Shown here: piece after piece, positions 20,850 to 32,295 of the stretch
Position numbering within the stretch: the first letter of the stretch is position 1
Layout of the letters: every line of letters begins with the position of its first letter
Origin: Areca catechu
Lineage: Eukaryota; Streptophyta; Magnoliopsida; Arecales; Arecaceae
Assembly: GCA_021397845.1 (NCBI GenBank)
Contig: CM038042.1
Coordinates: forward strand, 32,312,418-32,376,417
Length of the DNA: 64,000 bases
Direction of reading: 5' to 3'
Made by a program: the position numbers and the translations under genes
The notes under the pieces: generated by a model
Database searches by the model: none
Seen by the model: only the letters and a program-made list of their open reading frames with translations
Told to the model about the DNA's origin: nothing

Positions 20850-22205
20850 TATTGTCCAGTGATGATGCAACCCAAGAGGGGGGTGAATTGGGTTTTAAAA
20901 TTATTTGAACTATTTCAATGGATATAAAACAAGAATATGCTAATTCAAATCAAGTGCTTATGTTTTGTCAAAGTGTTTGTGGCTTAATGAAAATATGCAA
21001 CGAAATTAACAATATAAATGCAAGAGTAAATAAGCAATAAATAAGTGCAATTACAAACAAAGAATATATAGTGGTTCGGTGCACTCCAAGTACCTACATC
21101 CACTTTCCAAGTTTTTCTTGGAAATTTTACTATAATCACTAAGATTACAGTCGATTAGTTTTTCGGGCTCACTAATCAAATCCAACTTATTTTTCTGGGC
21201 TCACAAGTCAAAATCCCTTATTGGTTTTATAACTTAGGCTAACCAACAAACTCTGATAGTTTTACGGGCTCACTAACACCTATGTTGGTTTTACAAGATC
21301 ACCAACAATCTATGTTGGTTTTATATAAAGGCTAAAAAAATAACCTCTTTGGTTTTCCAAGGCTCACCAAAAACCTTGATACAACAATGTAAGAATGAAA
21401 GTAAAGAATATACTAAAGCTTTCTAAAATAAAGCAAGTATCTCTTTGAAGCCCTTGGATGATGTTGAAGAGCTTGTCTTCAATTTGTTGAAGCCTTTGAA
21501 TGAAGCTTGATGTTGTGGACTTGGATCAATTCTCTTATCTTTGGAAGCTTGAAGGCTTGAACCACTCAACACTTGAATCCTTGAAGGATATTCAATGATC
21601 TCACCAAAGGATTACTTTTCCATTTGATTTTTTATATTTATATAGCTCTCTAACCCATAGATGACCGTTTATAACCATTGGAGATGAAAAACTAGCCGTT
21701 TGAAGCAAGTTGGAATTAATTTTGTACTTCTAAAAAACTAGCCGTTACACCAAGTGTCGATACTTGAATTTAGTGAGTTGACACTTAGGGTCGACACTTG
21801 AAAGGTGAGTGGATACTTAGGATCGACACTTGACAGGTGAGTCGAACTTAGGGTTGACACTTAGGTCAGCTCAAGACAAAAATTCTGGATTGATACTATT
21901 CTATATTTTTCTTGTTCTCAGATCTTGAGTCGACACTTTGAGTGGACACTTGGCTCGATACTTGGCATGTCGGTGTGCCAAGCTCCGAAACTTGTCCTAA
22001 TTTAAATTATGAGCACTTTAAGATCTTCCTCATGTTCCAAAGCCCTTATAACTTGAAAATCCATGGCTTCTTCAACTAAATGATAATCTTTTCAATCTTT
22101 TAACACTGATGAGTACCTGTATGTAATAAACACTTTTAATACATATTAGTACTCATATATACTTAAATATTTTATCAATTATCAAAATCAAAACCAGAGT
22201 CAATA
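20850..22205 (-). repeat. 5' LTR of element E
   Basis: Partner of 14410-15724. Minus strand starts TATTGACTCTGG and ends CTGGACAATA. Very similar to its partner, differing by scattered substitutions and small indels. Confidence 0.9.
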
Positions 22206-22576
22206 ATTGCCTAGTTGGCCACCCAGAGGGGGGTGAATTGGGTTTGTAAAAAAAATTTGACATATGTGCCTTTTGAAAACTTTGTGTGGTGAGTGAAGTA
22301 TATAAAGTATTGCAAGCGGAAGTAAATAAGTATGTAAAATAAAAGCAAGCACAAGCACCACAAAATTTAGAGTGGTTTAGAGCAACCCAACACCTACGTC
22401 CACTATCCAAGGTGCATACTTGGGATTTCGACTATATTCATCCCGAATACAGCTGGATTGTTTTCCTACGTGCTGACAATCCAAAATCTAATACAAAATT
22501 AGTTTTCTCGGGCTCACTAACAACCTAACTTAGTTTTCAAGGCTAAGCAATCAACCTCTAAATAACTTACAAGTTA
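22206..22576 (-). repeat. 5' LTR of element C, truncated by the CACTA insertion
   Basis: Aligns with 2553-2935 of the 3' LTR ('gcctagttggcca', 'gtgagtgaagtatataaagtattgcaag', 'ccaaggtgca.acttg.gattt'). At 22576 the match stops within 'acttacaagtta' and the CACTA terminus begins; in the 3' LTR the sequence continues 'tagccacctg'. The missing right two-thirds are not found elsewhere in the window. Confidence 0.85.
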
Positions 22577-22591
22577 CACTACAAAAAATAG
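22577..22591 (+). repeat. Left terminal inverted repeat of the CACTA element
   Basis: CACTACAAAAAATAG matches the CACTACAAGAAAA-like end typical of the superfamily, with a small change. Transposase recognises this end. Confidence 0.85.
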
Positions 22592-22599
22592 TATTTTAG

Positions 22600-23255
22600 C
22601 AACCGATTTTATAACTTATTATTTTGGTTACATTTGTAACTTATTTTGTAACTGATTTTGCAACCGATTTATTTTCTTAATAATTTAGCAACTGATTCAA
22701 ATCGGTTGCAAATGCAGTTACAAGATTCTCATTATTCAATCGATTTTGCTATCGAAATCGAAATTCATTTAAAATATTTTTTTAAGTTTATTTTTAATTT
22801 TGTAACCAAATTTTCAGTTGCAAAATTTTATTTAAAATTTATTTTATTTTTTTTTTAAATTCTGCAACCAAAACTTGGTTGCAAAAAAAATGATAATTTA
22901 AAAATATTTTTAAAGTTTATTTCTTAATTTTGCAATCAAATTTTTAGCTGCAAAATTTTATTTAAAATTAATTTTAATTTTCTTTAGAATTTTGCAACCA
23001 AAAATGCGGTTGCAAAAAAATGATAATTTTAAAATATTTTTTAAAGTTTATTTCTTAATTTTGCAACCAAAGTTTTGGTTGCAAAATTTTATTTAAATAA
23101 AATTTTAAATTTTTTAGAATTTTGCAACCAAAAATTTGGTTGGAAAAAAATGATTTTTTTAAAAAAATATTCTTGGGAATTTCTGGTTGCAAATTTAAAT
23201 TTAAAAGATATATTAATTTTTTATTTATTATAACTGAAAAATCGGTTGCAACAAT
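22600..23255 (+). repeat. Subterminal repeats of the CACTA element
   Basis: The words GCAACCGATTT, its inverse AAATCGGTTGC, and related TTGCAACCAAA / TTTGGTTGCAA occur many times in both orientations, in units of roughly 100-120 bases that also share 'aaaatgataattttaaaatatttttt' type spacers. Subterminal repeats of this sort bind the accessory TNPA-like protein in known CACTA elements. Confidence 0.75.
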
Positions 23256-23960
23256 TTATCTAAGTCAGCCTCGCCCGATCCTAATCCTCAATTCCTATTA
23301 CCCTGCTCCATCTCCACCTCTACCGATCTACATCTCTCTCGATCTCCCTCCCTCCTTCGGTCCTTCCATCGTTAGATCTCCCTAGTTAAACTTCACCGCC
23401 TTGGTGCCTTTCTCGAGGTCGATGCTCGGTGAGAAAAACTTCGGCGAGATGGTGATGAAACTCTAGAAAGGAAATCCCAAATCCAAAAACTCTTCAATCA
23501 GGTGAGTTCTCCTTCTCCGATGATCAGGTGAGTTCTTCTTCTCAAATCCATCTCCTCTTCACTTGGTGGGGTGGCAGGACTGCAAGTCCTCCCAGGGGGG
23601 TTTCGATGGAAGTCAGGCAAAATTGAGAGGCGAAGTCTAATTTAATCTAAAGAAAAAGAAAAAGGGAGGCCCAGGCAGAGGTGTATGCCTTCTCTGATTG
23701 CATATTTACCTTGTTCTTTTTTCTCCATTTCGTGCTTCACGTCGTAGGAAACCCGACCACATGGTGGTCTCCGATACGCTCTCATCCATTCCCTAACTCC
23801 TGCTAGATCGGAATCAAGAAGTAGAATCCCTCTGCCTTTTGTGTCTCCAGGTAAGCATCACGATCCCGTTCTTTGAAATCGCCATTCTGGACTTCAATAT
23901 CGTTCTTTATATCTAATGTCTTTATGCGAGCAATTAACCTTGTTTTTGGTCGGAAATCTC
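23256..23960 (+). other. GC-rich leader of the CACTA element
   Basis: C/T-rich sequence like a plant 5' untranslated region ('ccatctccacctctaccgatc', 'gatctccctcc'), with donor-like CAGGTGAGTT occurring twice (near 23497 and 23525). It may hold the promoter and first non-coding exons of the transposase gene, or captured gene sequence. No protein family recognised. Confidence 0.45.
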
Positions 23961-24975
23961 ATGATTATTAGGGTTTTTGGAGGAGTTTTGGCAGTTTATT
24001 CTGATTTTTAGCTGGTTAATTTGGAGAATTAATGGTCACTGTGTTGATCTCAAGTGCTTGCATGGTTCTTTGTTAAACTCTTAAAAATCAAAATTATATT
24101 ATTTTGAATCATGAATCTTTTGTGATGTTTTGCTGGAATGACTATAGGGTTATTTCTCTCTTTTTTTCCCAAAGTTGGCATCTTTTTTCCTTTTTGATTC
24201 AGCAGCTGTGAGTGATCACGAACTATCCCAAACTTGTTGGGGATTATTGGATCTTGGGCTACTTCAATTGTTAAAGCATGCAAATTGATGCGACTAGACT
24301 GGTGGGACATTAGAGATAGGAGAAACATAATTCTAGAGCATGCAAGTGTTTGAATAATCATCGTAACAAGATTATTTGTATTAGGATAGCATTTTGAAGT
24401 CATTTCCATATGAAAAATTGACATAGATTCTTTTTGTCAGGAGCTTATTTATTTATCTTATTTCATGAGGAATTTAATGAATTGATTATTAGTACTTATG
24501 TCTAGATGATTATCATCTTGACATCCTAAACTGAATTTATTTCTTTATATATGCATTTTGTGTATGCTTTTGTACTTGATACATGTGTTCTCTATAATCG
24601 ATATCCAACTAATTCACTGGTAAGATGCTTGGCTTTGAAGGTAAAATTAGTAGTCGAAGTCTTATAATGAGGGTAAGGCACCCACTTTGGAATCTTCTCT
24701 GTGTTCTAGTTGTGTCAAGAGAGACAACTATAAGAGAAAGTCGGACGAGGAGAATGAGAGATAGAGAAAGAAGAGAGATGGGCCAGACTTTGGGAGATGG
24801 ATTGGGATGGGACTTCTCTTGCTATCAGCTGAGAGGTTTGTTTAAGAGTGAGAAAGGTAAACCCGATTTGGATTTCTTTCAGTTTTTTGGGTACAGTGCA
24901 TTAGATTAGGCTTTAAGATTGTGATAAGGTTATATTTAACCTTTTATATTTAAGCTTTAAGTTTGTGATAAGTAT
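23961..24975 (+). other. Intron-like stretch of the CACTA element
   Basis: T-rich, with long stop-free frames only by chance (plus 24625-24909 and minus 24050-24424 resemble nothing I know). It separates the leader from the start of the transposase. Could contain remains of the first small ORF typical of CACTA elements. Confidence 0.35.
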
Positions 24976-27062
24976 ATGAATATTAGATTAAAAAAAATTT
25001 CTGTATCCTCATATTTTGATATGCTACAGAATATGGATATCTTTCATCTTCATTATTGGATGTATAATAGACTTTTACTAGGTCGAAAGGGATATACCGA
25101 AGAATTTTTAAAAGGCGTGGAAGATTTTATACTTTTTGGATGTCAGCAACCTTACTTTCAAAGTTAAAGGAAAATTTGATGTTCTTGTTGTAAGTGCAAA
25201 AATCAAAGGTACTTAACTACCGATGAAGTGAAGCTTCATCTTTACAAAATAGAATTTGTACCTAATTACTGGTATTGAACATCTCATGGAGAGAGTGATC
25301 CTTGTGTGGGTGGTACCTGATTTGCATGCAAATGATCCTGCTATTGCACAAATGAAAAATGATCCACAAAACACATATCGATGCATGATATCGATACCTT
25401 TGGAACAAAGTTTGTACTTGACCATTCATCTAATGTAGAGGAGACACCAAATTTGGATGATCAAAAATTCTATGACTTGTTGCATTCAATCCAAAAATCA
25501 TTATGGCCGGGATGTACTGATCATTCTGAGTTATCAGTAGCTATACGATTGCTTAGCATCAAATCTGAAGGTAATATTTCACAACAATCTTTTGATCAAA
25601 TAGCGGGTCTTATGAAAGAGACACTTCCAACCAATAATAATATACCTCAGAATTTTTATAGGACAAAAAAGTTGGTGTCCAAACATGGCCTTACTGTTAT
25701 GAAGATAGATTGTTGATTTAATGGTTTATGCTGTATTATGGTAAACAATCTAAAGATAAGCAATGCAAATTTTGCAGGGCTGGTAGATATAAACCTCAGT
25801 CCCGTGCAGACAGTCACATAAAGAGGTGCCAATGAAGAGATTGCATTATTTACCTCTAATTCCTAGATTAAAAAGATTGTACGTTTCAATGAGTTTTGCA
25901 CCACACAAGACATGGCATTATGAGAACAGGCGTGAGTTAGGGATATTATATCATCCATCAGATGGAGAAGCATGGAAACATTTTGACCGACATTATCCTG
26001 ATTTTGCAGCTGAACCACGAATGTCAGGCTAGGGCTATGTGCTGATGGTTTTACTCCTTACAGTCAATCATCAACCCCATATTCTTGCTGGCCGATAATT
26101 GTTACTCCCTACAATCTGTCACCTGAATTATGCATGACCATTCCTTATATGTTCTTGACAATAATTATTCCAAGTCCATTAATCCAAAGAGTATGATAGA
26201 TGTGTATCTACAGTCTTTGATAGATGATTTGAAATATTTATGGGAGGGTGTCCTAACATATGATATTGCAAGAAAGCAAAATTTTATGAGGGCTATACTG
26301 ATATGGACCATCAATGACTTTCCTGTATATGGAATGCTGTCCGAATGGAGTACAGCTGGGAAATTGGCATGTCCGTATTGTATGGACCGATCAAAGGCAT
26401 TCACTTTGAAATATGGTCGAAAGAATTCTTGGTTTGATTGCCATCGACATTTCTGCCTATTGATCATGTACTAAGAAGAAATAAGGATGCATTCTATAAA
26501 AACAGGATTGAAAAAGATCAACCTCCATGAAGGTTGAGTGGAGAAGAAATATGGGAAGCTATATCTTCTATTCCAAAGGTAATCGGGCAGGGTTCATGCA
26601 GAATTAAAAGATGTGGGGTTACACATAATTGGTTAAAATATAGTATTTTTTAGAATTTACCATATTGGAAAACTAATTTGATTAGACACAATCTGGATGT
26701 GATGCACATTGAAAAAATGTTTTTGATAATATTTTTAACACAGTAATGGATATCAAAGGCAAAACCAAAGACAATGTCAAAGCATGAATGGATCCAAAGG
26801 AATACTGCAAGCATAGGGAACTTAAGTTGCAAGAGTTGGCTAACGAAAATTTATTGAAACCAAAAGCAGAAAAGAGATGTATTTAAATGGATGGAGTTAA
26901 AAATGCTTGACGGTTATGCATCCAACTTAAGTAGATGTGTTAATATGAATGAGGGAAATTAATTGGAATGAAAAGTCATGACAGCCATGTCTTTTTTGAG
27001 CATTTGCTGACAGTTGCATTTATTGCTCTACCGGATCAAGTTTCGAGAATTGAGAAATTCCT
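24976..27062 (+). pseudogene. TNP2-type transposase of the CACTA element
   Basis: The N-terminal transposase-associated domain is readable at 25030-25300 (GYTEEFLKGVEDFI, then PYFQS, a CKCKN zinc-like motif, and YWYW-like and HGE residues). A second part is at 25381-25716. The central TNP2 domain follows: HYENRRELGILYHPSDGEAWKHF near 25920, then WTINDFPVYGMLS and ACPYCMD in 26130-26474, then RHNLDVMHIEK near 26690, and ending near 27060 (ALPDQV). Family members cut and paste the element. At least a dozen stops and shifts break it. Identification is firm from the block order. Confidence 0.85.
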
Positions 27063-27065
27063 GGC

Positions 27066-28441
27066 TTAGGATAGCTAACCTTCAATCAAAATAGAAATTA
27101 AGAGTGAGAAGGTTTGTACCAGTCAGAGATTGAAGAACTTGCTGATGAAGGGGTCACACAGCTCTCAGATTGATGCCTAGAAGATGATCCAATCCAATCC
27201 AATAACCAAGCAACCCATAGGATTGATTCATTAGATGACCAAGTAGGAACCCTAGGCAAGACCCATAAAGCTGAACCCCAGGAATCCAAAGTCTAAAGGA
27301 ATCATCCTAGTGCCAATCAGTTTTCCCTTATTCACCCTAAATCCCATAGGATTAGTACCCCTAGAGATGAACCAAGTATTAGTCAGGAACCCTTTAGTCA
27401 ACCCATCCATGTTACCCTAGACATTAGTCAATTTTTTCTTAGCCAACTCCCTCTTACCACCTCATTGGTTTACCAGAATGACATTGAAGAGGAGATATAT
27501 GAAGCTGACCCAAGCTTAGTGGAGTATGAGGAAGAAGAAGAGTTTCCTATAGAAGACTTAGAATTAGTTGACCCAGTAGGTGCCTAGGTAGAAGCCAACG
27601 CAAGATCAGTTGACCTAGCTGACCTTGACCACACCCAAGCTATAGTGGAAGAACTCTTAAAGGAAGAAGACCATGAGGAACCCAACCTACTATTAGAATC
27701 TTACCTGAGGGGATTTTAGAAGAGGATCCAATTGTAGAGCCCAGTCTTTTGATTTATGAGCCAGAAGAATTTACTAGGGGCCTGATCTCTTAAATCAATA
27801 CCCTCAGGATGAAGTCACCTCTTTGACTCCACTTGATCTCTTTCCTGAAATCATTGACCCTTTCTTCCATTATGTAGACCCTTTAGATATACCTCAACCC
27901 CATAAGGTCAACCTCATTAGTGTAGGCCTCATCCTTGAAACCCCTTCTTATCTCCTATTCTACTCGATCAACCTAGAACCTCCTTCTTACTTTTTATCCT
28001 ACTAGACTAATCCCGAATCCACCTTGTATTTGTTGCCCTTTTTTTGAATTTTATTATATTTTTTTTAATCATTCACCTACATTTTATAGAGGTAAGCCTC
28101 ATGCATACATTCATTGCACATGTTCGGTTTGCATATTACTTCTAGCATACCCTATGGAATTTTCTAGGAGCCCATAGTAAATTTCATGTGCATGCCATGC
28201 TAGGATTAAAGCTAGAGAGTCTATAGAGTGTTAGGTCTTGACCCACATAGTCCAATAACTTTCCTTTGATAGGGATGTCTAGTCGAGTCTATTAGGTGTT
28301 AGTCTTGAGTCCAATAAAGCCACAATTATAATTCATCTATCCATGCCTACACTAGCCTCTGCATAGCATGTGCATCTGGAAATTAGTCAAAAGCTGAACA
28401 TAAATAATGAACTAAATAAAAACTTAGCTAATTCTTGAAAG
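27066..28441 (+). pseudogene. Degenerate internal region of a Ty3/gypsy element
   Basis: No intact frame. Around 27480-27700 an acidic stretch is readable (EEEEEFPIEDLELVDP-like), then a P/L-rich frame at 27823-28005. Position immediately before the gypsy integrase end suggests that it belongs to the same element, with a large internal deletion removing protease, RT and most of integrase, but I cannot assign it to a known gag. The junction with CACTA sequence lies near 27065. Confidence 0.4.
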
Positions 28442-28866
28442 AAAGATAAAGAATTTTCTGCAGAGGATTATGTGATTATAAAGAAATTTCATGCTTGTGA
28501 AGCTGGCCCATTCAGAATAATGAAAAGAGTTGGACCCAATGCCTATGTGCTTGAGATACCATTCGATTTTGGTATTAGTCCCACCTTCAACATTTCAGAC
28601 CTTATGAAGCACAGGGAGCCAACAGTGATACCTAGTGAGCCCTTTGAGCCTCTCCCTTCCTTTGAGAGTGAACCCATCCCAGAGTGTCCGCATACAATTT
28701 GGCCAAATAGTGAGGAAAGGATGAGCGAATCCTGAATGATTAAGCCATCAGTACCCAGAATAAAGGTTATCAGAAGTATTTGGTCCGGTGGCAAGATCAG
28801 CTAGAATCTGAGGACTTGTGGAGCATTGGTGAGGATCTACAGCGCCTCAACCTAGACCCTCATTGA
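28442..28866 (+). pseudogene. Integrase C-terminus and chromodomain of a Ty3/gypsy chromovirus
   Basis: The frame at 28472-28735 reads KKFHACEAGPFRIMKRVGPNAYVLEIP, then FNISDLMKHRE, the standard end of plant gypsy integrases. After a shift near 28735 the chain continues GYQKYLVRWQDQ, then the LWSI and DLQRLNPD blocks (28757-28866), a chromodomain-like tail. Such domains help target insertion to heterochromatin. It is followed by the 3' LTR after about 65 bases, as expected. Confidence 0.8.
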
Positions 28867-28929
28867 GTAGCATGAGAGCCAAATTGATCCTTACTCGATA
28901 GAATTGAATTCCTCCCACCCTGGGAGAAT

Positions 28930-30502
28930 TGTTGGGGATACTAGGATAGGACACAGATCACTGGATCCCATATTTTTTACTGATTAGGATTTTAGAACCG
29001 TAGTCATGTATCACAATTTTGTAAGCAAGTAAGATTGAGTCATATAATAAGTTGAGACTAGCTGATTATGTCTCAACCCTTGTCCAGTATGAGTCCAATA
29101 TTAGTATGAGTCCAATATTAGTGCAGTTCATGTACAAGAGAGAAGGATACCCTATTTTAGAGTCTCACCAGGCCTCATCCAGGAGTCATAAGTCACTACA
29201 ATAGCTTATTGGACCTTGTTGGACATCCCAGGATCCAAGATACCTTCTAGATACCCTAGATGCCCTCCAAATGCTCTTCAGATGTTCAGATTCCTCTCCA
29301 GATGCCAGAGCATATTCCCATACTAGGGCACCCATGATTCCAAAGGTCCATCTATGCCCCATTCCAAAAGAAATCAGCCCAGGCGCTAGGTCCAAGCTCA
29401 TACGAACCAAGATTCCAGGTATATTCCAGTCTAGAACCAAGATTCTAGGAATATGCTAGCCCAGGCATTCCAGGCTTCCATGGGGCCCAAAGCCCATGCA
29501 CCCTAGCCTCTTGGCCACCCATTCTTCCTGCCCATGAAGCCCACACACCAAGGAGAGGCATCCTTAATGGTTGACTTGGTCCAAGCTAGGAGGAAGAGTC
29601 CAAGTGGAAGGGGAAATCAAGTTTTTATTTCATTCAACTTTATAATCCTAGTTCTAGGTTAATATTGTAGTCCTTCTCCCACTCAAAGCTTGTAAACCTA
29701 ACCTAACTAGGAGAGAGCTACAATCCTAATAAGGAGAGGGCATGAGAACTCTGTAAATACCCCACCCCTCCTCCTCTTGTAATCAATCAACTCTTATGAA
29801 ATAAACTTTGCTGAATTGTTTTGCAAGTGTGGTGTTCTTGGATTTTGTTTGTATTTGGTTTTTGGTTCTTGTTCTTTCCTTGGCCGTCCCCTATTCCTTG
29901 GAGTTCCCCATGCCTAAGCATCTTCTCAAGCCTCCAAGTAGTAGCCATGGCCTTGAGAAGCACTCTAGAAGCCACCCCAGATAACTGGTTCTTATCTTCT
30001 AGTCTTCTCTTTCGCCTCTCCCTAATCCCCCTCCTCCTTCTTCTCTTTTTTTTTCTTTGCTTACTTGTTCATGCCTAACCTTGACTATTGTAGGGTCCCC
30101 GAGGCATTTTCCCTCCCTAGAGGAGGCTTTCCTTGCCTTCAGACCGAGTCCAGATCGCCTTCAGATTCGGGAACCAAAGGCTTGTTCTTCCAGGCACCAT
30201 CCAGAGTGTTGAGGGATCTCTTCTTCAAAGGAACTGCAATCGCTGCCTAGTAAAAGCCTTCCCCCCTCCTGAGTTCTGATCTGGTAACAGGTACGCTATC
30301 ATAAACCAGGAGTTTCTCAATTCCCATGTCCTGGCTTTATTATTCTGCATGAGTTATTTGGCGGGTTGATAGTTTCTTGCATTACTAGTCTTTCTACTGA
30401 TTCTTTACTTATTTTTGGATCTTTAGCCACTGAATTAAATTGTAAAAAATCTTAAAAAATTAGTTTTCAAGTTTTCATCAGTCCTAGGATCGTTCCGCAT
30501 CA
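28930..30502 (+). repeat. 3' LTR of the gypsy chromovirus
   Basis: Starts TGTTGGGGATAC after the purine-rich 'ctgggagaat'. It has a TATA-like 'ctgtaaatacccc' near 29747 and 'aaataaactttg' near 29800, and ends near 'ccgcatca' (30502), where Sirevirus D gag sequence begins. catac (30503-30507) would be the target duplication; the 5' end of the element is not in the window. A 21-bp phrase (tatgagtccaatattag) is repeated in tandem near 29088-29125. Confidence 0.75.
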
Positions 30503-32295
30503 CATACAAAGAGAAAGAAAGGAAAAAAAGGCATGGCAGCCACTTGGAGCGATAGCGAAGATTCAAACTCAAATGAAAATGAAGCAATCAAAAATTGCCA
30601 ACACTTGCTTTATGGTTCTACAAAATGAGATAAATTCTGTACCTAACTCAAAATTACATTAGATGAACTTAATGATGTTTTTTTATGATTTAATGTCTAA
30701 ATATAAAAAGTTAGGATCTAAGCATCAAATCTTAAAATAATAACATGATATGCTTCCAAAAGAAAGAAATGATGCATTTGAAAAATATGATGTTTTGCAA
30801 AGTGAATTAAATTCTATTTCTAAAAATTGCAAAATTATTCAAATAGAAAAGATCAAAATGTACTGAAAAGAATAAGTCTTTGCAAAATGAAATTCAAAGG
30901 TTGCAAAAAGAAGTTGATAAACTCAAGCCTTTGGTTGATAAATTGACTCTAAATAAACTTGAGTTATTATTAAGCAATCAAAGATTTTCAATTAGCTAAG
31001 CTTGAATTGGATACAATTCAAATTCTAATCATGTTGAAAGCAAAATTGTAGCTTAAAGTAAATTTCAAAATTCTAAAGTAGTATGCTTTTGTTGTAAAAA
31101 GCTTGGGCATAAAGCTTATCTTTGTAATTTGAAGTGGAAAAAGAAAAATTCAGTTAAAAAGATTTGGATTCCAAAAGGAATCATGAGCACTAACTTCAAA
31201 GGACCCAAGAAAGTTTGGGTACCTAGATCGTCCACCTAGTATGTTTTGTAGGTTGTCTTGTAGCCCAACAAAAGAAAAGAAGATATTGCATGAATAGAGG
31301 CTGTACAAGGCATAATGAAGGATGATAAAGGTCAATTCAACACCCGAATCAAAAGAAAGTGGACTAGTAACTTTTGAGCATAATGGTAAAGAAGGATGAT
31401 CATTATTTAGTATAATCTACTCAAACCCCTTCTATATTTTTGAAATGTAATGCTGGTCATTTACTTGAAGCAATTTGCTATACTTACTGTTAATCATGTA
31501 TTAGATGCTTCAAGATGAGATATGTTTTGGCTATGCATAGCTACTAGCACTCTTGAAAATATGAAATTCATTGAACCATGACTTGAAATATTTTTGATAT
31601 GAATGATACTCAAGTCATATGGCAATGAATTATTCATTTCAAGAAGTCCAGTTTACTCTAGCATAGATAATTTGAGATGTGCTAGCATATTTAATGTTTT
31701 AAATTGATCTACATTAGCTTAGTCGATTGTTTGCTTAATAAATGCTTAAAAGTGACTATGCTTGTGCTACATGCTTTATTAAAAATGAATATGTAATATG
31801 AATAATATTGATCATGAGTATGGATTGATTTTGATGATTTTTATAAACTCATAACTTTAATTCTTCTATTGATATTTATTTGTTACATTATTCTCTTGCA
31901 TAAATGCTTGCAATGAATGTAAGAAAAAAGAGAGAATGTTGATAAGAATACAAAGAAAGTAAAGAGAAGGTGAAATTATCTCAAAATATCTTAATATTCT
32001 TGTGGTATCATGAAAATCATTGAAAATCAGTGATTGGTTTCTCCATAAAGAATGGTTAACAATATTTTTTGTTGATGATAAAAAGGAGGAGAGATATAAG
32101 GTGTCACAAAAAACGAACATTTGAAAAGAGAGATTTTTTTTTTGAAATATGTTGATAAATTAAGGGAGAGTTTATTGTTTATATGTTTGAGTTTATGACA
32201 CTTGTTAATTTGATTGAAATACAATCTTTCATAGAGTTAATGTTTTTAATTTTTTTTCATGCCCAATGTTTTGTCATCAGCAAAAAGGAACAGAT
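30503..32295 (+). pseudogene. Element D, first (left-truncated) internal region: gag end and 3' region, no pol
   Basis: Matches 34375-36160 of the second internal copy almost throughout. It begins inside gag (cut by the gypsy LTR), contains the coiled-coil stretch (about 30720-30990) and the knuckle near 31085 (CFCCKKLGHKAYLC), then only the first residues of protease before jumping to the 3' region with polypurine tract (near 32285). Integrase, RT and RNase H are absent. The same deletion in both copies shows that it was inherited, not independent. Confidence 0.75.

Larger units (their letters stand above)
14410..22205 (-). mobile_element. Element E: pol-less Sirevirus-like retrotransposon, minus strand
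   Basis: Two LTRs (14410-15724 and 20850-22205), a PBS (20836-20849), a gag remnant (about 19380-20763) and a polypurine tract next to the 3' LTR (15725-15739) are present. No protease, integrase or RT is found between gag and polypurine tract; instead there is repeat-rich non-coding DNA, a piece of Angela-like copia and a gypsy-type LTR. The flanking ATTGC duplication shows that it inserted as a complete unit. It probably moved with proteins from a full-length relative. Confidence 0.85.
2553..22576 (-). mobile_element. Element C: Sirevirus-type Ty1/copia, minus strand, with nested elements
   Basis: Read on the minus strand, the order is 5' LTR (22576-22206, right part lost to the CACTA insertion), PBS (14389-14401), gag, protease, integrase, RT, RNase H, envelope-like ORF, tRNA-end-like repeat array, polypurine tract (3959-3971) and 3' LTR (3958-2553). 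Gag-PR-INT-RT-RH order, long LTRs, an extra ORF after pol, CCHC knuckles and purine-rich AGGGRGAG tracts fit the Sirevirus group. Element F interrupts the envelope-like ORF. Element E lies precisely between 5' LTR and PBS; its removal would restore the LTR-PBS junction seen in related element D. All frames carry stops, so it is dead. Confidence 0.85.
22577..27065 (+). mobile_element. CACTA (En/Spm-type) DNA transposon, right end missing
   Basis: Starts CACTACAAAAAATAG, the conserved terminus of plant CACTA elements, followed by subterminal repeats, a GC-rich leader, intron-like sequence and a degenerate TNP2-type transposase. The insertion point is inside the 5' LTR of element C (preceded by tta, a plausible 3-bp duplication). 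No complementary terminus (..TTGTAGTG) is visible before sequence changes to a gypsy element near 27065, so the right part was lost or lies outside the window. Confidence 0.8.

Noticed and set aside
24050..24424. Minus-strand open frame of 124 codons in the CACTA interior
   Set aside because: It lies antisense in intron-like sequence between leader and transposase, resembles no family, and has no supporting composition.
29194..29206. 'cactacaatagct' in the gypsy LTR as a second CACTA terminus
   Set aside because: It lies inside a continuous LTR, lacks subterminal repeats around it, and points in the same direction as the left end rather than inverted.
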